Origin: Halosegnis rubeus
GTDB lineage: Archaea; Halobacteriota; Halobacteria; Halobacteriales; Haloarculaceae
Direction of reading: 5' to 3'
Assembly (NCBI RefSeq): GCF_009184545.1
Contig: NZ_QJOW01000004.1
Span: 238,949 to 302,948 of the forward strand
Length of the DNA stretch: 64,000 nucleotides
The notes below the pieces were generated by a model that was not told the origin of the DNA, did not search any database, and was given only the letters and a program-made list of their open reading frames with translations. Shown here piece by piece: positions 60,125-64,000 of this stretch (position 1 is the first letter of the stretch; the number at the start of each line of letters is the position of its first letter). A program made the position numbers and the translations under genes.

Positions 60125-61435
60125 GTGTCGGTTTCGACAGTGGGCTCGTCGCTTCGCGTCTTCAGAGATCCGGAGTTTCTGGCGATGTCGGGGACCGCCT
60201 TCGCCCGCGCACAGGCGTACTCGACGGTCGCAATCGCGCTCGCGCTGTATGCCGGAATCTTCGACGTTAGCTCAACGGTCGAAGGGCTGTTCGGGACGGC
60301 GTTCGCGCTCGTCCAACTCATCATCGTCTTACCCCTGGGACGGGCTATCGACACCGGCAACGCAAAACGGTGGCTCCTCTTCGGACTCGGGTTGAACGTC
60401 GCCGTCTTCTTTGGCTTCATGGCCATCTCGAACGTGGCCGGCGTCATCGTAATGCGCGTCTTCCAGGGCGTCGCGGCGAGTATCCTCTGGCTCACCGGCT
60501 CGACCGTCATCGGTGAAATCTCCGGCGAGGACGAACAGGGCCTGTGGCTCGGTACCTACAATCAGGTCGGAGCCTTCTCCTCACTGTTCGGTGACCTCGT
60601 CGGCGGTGCGATACTCGCCGTCTTCGGGTTCACCGCCGCCTACAGCGTGCTTGCCGGGGTTACCCTCGGGGCCGGCGTCCTCGTCTACGCCGTGCTGCGT
60701 GACAACCCCGGCGGGAAGAAGGACGCCGAGGAAGCCACCGGGCGCGAGACGCTCGAATCGCTGCTCTCGCTGCCGACCGTGCGCGCGCTCGTCGGCTTCC
60801 GGTTCGGACTCTCCTTCGGAAAGATGGCCGTCATCACCTTCCTCCCCATCTACGCGCACACGGAGTTCGGGATGAACCCCTTCGTCGTCGGAGGGCTCCT
60901 CGCCGGCGGAAAGCTGACCAAGGCTCTTACGCAGGGGTACGTCGGGAACCTCACCGACCAGTGGGGGAACAAACACCTGTTCATCGCGACGGGGGCGATG
61001 TTGTACGCCGCCGGCGCGCTCCTCATTCCGCTCGCCGGCTTCGCCCGCGGTGTCGTTCCGAGCGTGACGCTGACGCTCCCCGATGTCGCGAACGCCCCCA
61101 CGGGAGGTATCGACCTCCCGCCGGCGTTCTTCGTCCTCTCGGGAGCCTACATGGTGTGTGGGATCGCGGACTCGATTCGGCTCCCGGCGAGCATGGCGAT
61201 GTTCGTCGAGGAAGGCGAGAAGTTCGACGCCGTCGGCGGAGCCTTCTCGCTGCGCTCCGTGGCGTGGAAGGTCGGCCAAGTCATCGGGCCGGTCACCGTG
61301 GGATACGTCTGGGACGCTGCGAGCGTCGGGTTCGCCTTCGGGCTGGCGGCGACACTCATCGTCGCCGCGACGGCGGTGTTCCTCGTCGTGTACGAAACGA
61401 CAAGCCCGAGCCCAGAACCGACCGTCGGCGATTAG
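60125..61435 (+). CDS. Major facilitator superfamily transporter
   Basis: 436 aa from GTG. Twelve hydrophobic helices. The loop between helices 2 and 3 has GRAIDTGNAKRWLLFGL (MFS signature A-like), ARVFQGVAAS-type RVFQGVAASILWL in helix 4, and the 6-7 loop DNPGGKKDAEEATGRETLESL. Substrate unknown. GTG 60140 is an alternative start. Converges with the RAD55-like gene (four-base overlap). Confidence 0.85.
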   Translation: MSVSTVGSSLRVFRDPEFLAMSGTAFARAQAYSTVAIALALYAGIFDVSSTVEGLFGTAFALVQLIIVLPLGRAIDTGNAKRWLLFGLGLNVAVFFGFMAISNVAGVIVMRVFQGVAASILWLTGSTVIGEISGEDEQGLWLGTYNQVGAFSSLFGDLVGGAILAVFGFTAAYSVLAGVTLGAGVLVYAVLRDNPGGKKDAEEATGRETLESLLSLPTVRALVGFRFGLSFGKMAVITFLPIYAHTEFGMNPFVVGGLLAGGKLTKALTQGYVGNLTDQWGNKHLFIATGAMLYAAGALLIPLAGFARGVVPSVTLTLPDVANAPTGGIDLPPAFFVLSGAYMVCGIADSIRLPASMAMFVEEGEKFDAVGGAFSLRSVAWKVGQVIGPVTVGYVWDAASVGFAFGLAATLIVAATAVFLVVYETTSPSPEPTVGD

Positions 61436-62037
61436 CTGTAGCCGCTACCGCGCAACGCGATGTCCTCTTGTTCGATGGTCGCCTGGCTGTCGAACAGCGT
61501 GCGAATCGTGTTCGTCTCCTGCTCATCGTGCATCCCCGGCTGGAGCGTGAAGATGCCGAACAGGCCGGCCGAATCGAGCCGGCTCGTGAACACGTGGAGG
61601 AACCGGAACACCGTCTGTACGTCGGCGTACATCAACAGCGTGGAAACGGAGTCGATGACGACACGCGCCTCCGTCGCCGCGCCCCGCTCTTCGAGCAACT
61701 GGAGCTGCTTTGCGAAAGCGAGACTCATCCCGGTCAGGTCGCCGGGGGAACCGACCGCGCGCACCGAGACGCCGTCGATTTCGCCGTCGTCGCCGTCGCC
61801 GGACACGTCGACGATGGCGAACCGCTCTGCCGGGATGTCGATTCGGTCACCCAGCGCGTCCAGAATCCGCCGGGGAGACTCGTTCGTGCTGATGAACACG
61901 GCTGCCTCGCCGTCAGCCAACCCCTCGGCGACGGCGTCGTAGACGCGCTCGCGAGCCTGTGAGGCGTCACCCGAGACGAGCACGCTTGTCCCTTCCGAGA
62001 AGGTGACTTCGCCGAAGCCGCTCACGTCGTAGCTCAT
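61432..62037 (-). CDS. RecA-fold RAD55/KaiC-like protein without a canonical Walker A
   Basis: 201 aa. Starts with the KaiC-like strand TFSEGTSVLVSGDASQARERV, where the GKT of the P-loop is missing; ATEARVVIDSVSTLLMY is a good Walker B region, QTVFRFLHVFTSRLDSAGLFGIFTL follows. Such proteins accompany haloarchaeal signal transduction genes (DUF7504-like). It overlaps the HalX regulator gene by four bases, so both are made together. Confidence 0.75.
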   Translation of the reverse strand: MSYDVSGFGEVTFSEGTSVLVSGDASQARERVYDAVAEGLADGEAAVFISTNESPRRILDALGDRIDIPAERFAIVDVSGDGDDGEIDGVSVRAVGSPGDLTGMSLAFAKQLQLLEERGAATEARVVIDSVSTLLMYADVQTVFRFLHVFTSRLDSAGLFGIFTLQPGMHDEQETNTIRTLFDSQATIEQEDIALRGSGYS

Positions 62038-62636
62038 TGGGTATCCTCCTCCGTTTCGTCCGCTTCGGGGTCGTCTTCGAGGTCGCGGACCATCGCGACC
62101 ATCTCGGTGTCGCCGATTTCGGCGAGTGACTCGTCCAGCTGTGACCTGAGCATCTCGATTTCGTCTGTGAGCGATGCGTACTCGTCGCTGGCGGCGAGTT
62201 CGGACTCCGATTTGCTCGACTGGAGCAGCGACTGCTTGCGGGTCAACGCGTACAGCCGCCGGCTCATGTCAGCGACGTTCTCGCGCTGTGCGAGCTCCAT
62301 TACGGTCTCGGTGAGCGTCTCGCGCTCGATCGGCTTCGTGAGGTACTCGTCGAACCCCATCCCGATGATGTCGAAGTCCGGCTCGACGGCAGTCACCATC
62401 GCCACCCGACAGTCGTTCGATCGATTGCGAATCTCCGACAACACTTCGTCGCCGGTCATCTCGGGCATCAGCCGGTCCAAGAGAACGACATCGACCGTCT
62501 CGTCGAGGATGTCGAGGGCCTGCGAGCCGCTCGATGCAGTCTTCACGTCGAACTGCCAGGTGAGCCAGCGGGAGTAGATATCGAGAAGCGCCTCCTCGTC
62601 TTCGACGAGCAACACCGTCGTCTCATCCACACCCAT
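62034..62636 (-). CDS. HalX-type response regulator
   Basis: 200 aa. Receiver domain: LLVEDEEALLDIYSRWL with acidic pocket, phospho-acceptor Asp in DVVLLDRLMPEMTGDEVL, Thr in AMVTAVEPDF, Lys in EYLTKPIERE. The C-terminal half is the coiled-coil HalX domain (QRENVADMSRRLYALTRKQSLL, LRSQLDESLAEIGD). No histidine kinase is next to it. First gene of a pair with the RAD55-like gene. Confidence 0.88.
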   Translation of the reverse strand: MGVDETTVLLVEDEEALLDIYSRWLTWQFDVKTASSGSQALDILDETVDVVLLDRLMPEMTGDEVLSEIRNRSNDCRVAMVTAVEPDFDIIGMGFDEYLTKPIERETLTETVMELAQRENVADMSRRLYALTRKQSLLQSSKSESELAASDEYASLTDEIEMLRSQLDESLAEIGDTEMVAMVRDLEDDPEADETEEDTQ

Positions 62637-62878
62637 GTTGTGACACCCTACTCGGGCACTCCTTATGAAGACCGTGGCTATCGGTTCGTTTCGCCCGGCG
62701 AGTCGCCCGCAGCGAGCGCTTGGAGAACATTCGTGGTCGACGCCGGTTGTCGGGCGGATTGTGCTCATGGGTCGCGACCACGGTCACCCTCCGGACGAGG
62801 GTTCGCTCGACGCTGCCGCGTGTACGCCGGACACGGGGACGGTACCTCGGCAAGTGCGCTCATGAGTCGAGAAGGCCA

Positions 62879-62949
62879 TGTGCCGGCCGGGAATTGAACC
62901 CGGATCGTTGGCTTGGAAGGCCAAAGTCATACCATTAGACCACCGGCAC
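62879..62949 (-). tRNA. tRNA-Gly (UCC)
   Basis: 71 nt. Acceptor GTGCCGG/CCGGCAC with discriminator A, D-stem GTC/GAC, anticodon stem TTGGC/GCCAA around CTTCCAA (anticodon TCC), T-arm CCGGG-TTCAATT-CCCGG. The wobble U34 is a target for Elp3-type modification. Confidence 0.95.
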
Positions 62950-63182
62950 TCGTTCATTGCGTTTACTCGTGCCGTCGTTCGCAATCCCTGCGGGATTGCT
63001 CACCACTGGCACTCTCGTCGTGTTCGTGGCACCGGTCGTCTCGCGTGGATGTGGCGACCAGTACCGCGGCGTGATTGTGTCGTGGTCGTGCGCTGGTCGA
63101 CACGCACGTCGACACATGTGTCGTGAACCGACGGCCGGAGACCGTCCGTTCACACACTCACCTCAGCGTACCGCGTCTACCC
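62950..63182. other. Intergenic with hairpin and palindrome
   Basis: No gene seen. Contains a perfect 8-bp stem (GCAATCCC-TGC-GGGATTGC, 62981-62999), 32 bases upstream of tRNA-Gly on its strand, and the 14-bp palindrome CGACACATGTGTCG at 63110-63123. The hairpin could end the methyltransferase transcript or be a dispersed palindromic repeat. Confidence 0.4.
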
Positions 63183-63836
63183 CTATGTGCGTTTCCCTTC
63201 ACACCCGACAACGGCAAAGCAGTTGCCGTCCTCGGTGAACGTTCGTTCGACCGCGAGACCGCTCGCCGCGAGGTCACTCTCGAACTCGTCGGGGTCGTAG
63301 ATATGGTAGTACCGGGGGACCGTCTCGCCGCCCGGCAGCGTCCAGTCGACCACCGTGTCGAACCCGTCCGTCTCGTCGAACGTCGAGTGGGTCGTCGACC
63401 ACACGCTCACGAGCGCCCGACCGCCGGGAGCGAGCACGCGTGCGAGCTCGTCCAGGCTTGCCCGCCGCGTCTCCCGCGCGTCGAGGTGATGGAGGGTGGC
63501 GATGTAGACGCCGATATCGACGCTGTCGGTCGCGATTGGCAGTCGGTCGACGCTCCCCTGTACCCAGTCTGCGTCGTAGTCGGTCGCCCGCTCGACCGCC
63601 AGCCCGAGCAGCTCTCGCGAGAGGTCCAGTCCGACCGCACGGCCACAGCAGTCGGCGAGCAGTTCCACGTGGCGACCGTTACCGCAGCCGAGCGCGACGC
63701 CGACGGCTCCCGACCGGCCGTCGAGAAACGCCGGAATCTGCGGCCACGGCTGGGCGCGGGTCTGTGAGAAGTGGTCCGCGATGCGGTCGTACGTCGCCCT
63801 GACGCTCGCTGCGTCGGCCACCGCGCTCGGCTCCAT
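63183..63836 (-). CDS. Trm9/ALKBH8-like SAM methyltransferase
   Basis: 217 aa. VRATYDRIADHFSQTRAQPWPQIPAFL is the recognisable Trm9-type start (YDxIAxHFSxTRxxPWP), followed by motif I VALGCGNGRHVELL, GLDLSRELL and IATLHHLDARETR. Trm9 methylates cm5U34 of tRNA to mcm5U34 in eukaryotes; in archaea the role is inferred. Elp3 at 14.5 kb would supply its substrate. Motif I has Leu where Asp is more common (VALGCG). Confidence 0.75.
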   Translation of the reverse strand: MEPSAVADAASVRATYDRIADHFSQTRAQPWPQIPAFLDGRSGAVGVALGCGNGRHVELLADCCGRAVGLDLSRELLGLAVERATDYDADWVQGSVDRLPIATDSVDIGVYIATLHHLDARETRRASLDELARVLAPGGRALVSVWSTTHSTFDETDGFDTVVDWTLPGGETVPRYYHIYDPDEFESDLAASGLAVERTFTEDGNCFAVVGCEGKRT

Positions 63837-63887
63837 ACCACGGCTGGGGAAGCCGGCGGTTTAGCACGTTCGCTTAGCAGAATACAG

Positions 63888-63957
63888 GCGCTAAGCCCCC
63901 GTCCTCAAGGAGCAACGCAGGGCAAAGCCCGAGTAGCGCAGTAGGGCGGGGATACAG
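63888..63957 (+). mobile_element. Solitary IS605/IS1341 right-end-like palindrome
   Basis: GGCGCTAAGCCCCCGTCCTC...AAGGAGCAACGC with inner hairpin GGGC-AAA-GCCC, then GAGTAGCGCAGTAGGGCGGGG and TACAGCGCC. CCCCGTCCT pairs with AGGGCGGGG over nine bases, and GGCGCT with AGCGCC. One frame reads APVLKEQRRAKPE then stop, a TnpB-like C-terminus. The rest of the element is absent, at least up to the Trm9-like gene. Confidence 0.5.
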
Positions 63958-64000
63958 CGCCGTCATCACCTGTTCGTACACTGTTCTATTGCAGGCCCAC

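Overview
The window reads as chromosomal DNA of a haloarchaeon (class Halobacteria). The DNA is GC-rich, the predicted proteins are strongly acidic, and many starts appear leaderless: an AT-rich TATA element sits about 26 nt before the ATG or GTG with no leader in between. Marker families agree with this assignment: halocyanin, a HalX response regulator, a TbsP-like regulator, a TFB-like protein, a Cys-type Thi4, SAMP-like beta-grasp proteins, fibrillarin/Nop5 and archaeal Elp3. The genus cannot be told from the sequence.

Layout. 0-12 kb is a looser accessory stretch: an acylating aldehyde dehydrogenase, a methyltransferase, the Thi4 thiazole synthase, a divergent FtsZ/tubulin-like protein, a tiny secreted peptide, a TbsP-like regulator, an MscS channel, an Mrr-type restriction protein beside an MFS relic, an SDR and an aspartoacylase-like enzyme. 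12-28 kb is densely packed housekeeping: a RecJ/Cdc45-like S1-OB protein, Elp3, uridine kinase, a CinA/MoaB-like protein, tRNA-Ser, chorismate synthase and EPSP synthase, Xaa-Pro peptidase, a prephenate-dehydrogenase-like protein, an Rsm22-like methyltransferase, SurE and carbonic anhydrase. 28-38 kb holds an acyltransferase with a leader ORF, a LOV-like PAS protein lacking the photoactive Cys, DoxX, tRNA-Leu, MOSC, a half-size TFB, PPAT, GshA, the FlpA-Nop5 C/D-box RNP operon, a broken sensor kinase, DHFR and a UPF0104 membrane protein. 38-50 kb runs almost entirely on the plus strand: a TnpB relic, DoxX, flavin reductase, aldo-keto reductase, bacterial-PH pair, a two-RCK potassium channel, penicillin-acylase family and a HAD phosphatase. 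50-64 kb contains a probable metal-response group (broken DUF4396 gene, Lrp-TRASH regulator, Met-rich membrane protein), an FeS photolyase, halocyanin, UDG, a haloalkane-dehalogenase-like hydrolase, a ubiquitin-like/metallo-beta-lactamase fusion, two TatA genes, tRNA-Arg, HD phosphohydrolase, MFS, a RAD55-like/HalX pair, tRNA-Gly and a Trm9-like methyltransferase.

Themes. (1) Small-scale gene decay is frequent: internal deletions, a nonsense codon and truncations coexist with intact housekeeping genes. (2) Two remnants of IS200/IS605-type (IS1341/TnpB) right ends remain, one with the last part of tnpB. (3) The tRNA-Ser and tRNA-Arg genes both have, just beyond their 3' ends, a partial copy of the tRNA 3' end facing an inverted T-arm copy; at tRNA-Arg the duplicated flank carries a hairpin whose two arms changed together between copies. 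(4) The most unusual gene is an in-frame fusion of a SAMP-like ubiquitin fold, ending in Gly-Gly, to an MBL hydrolase.
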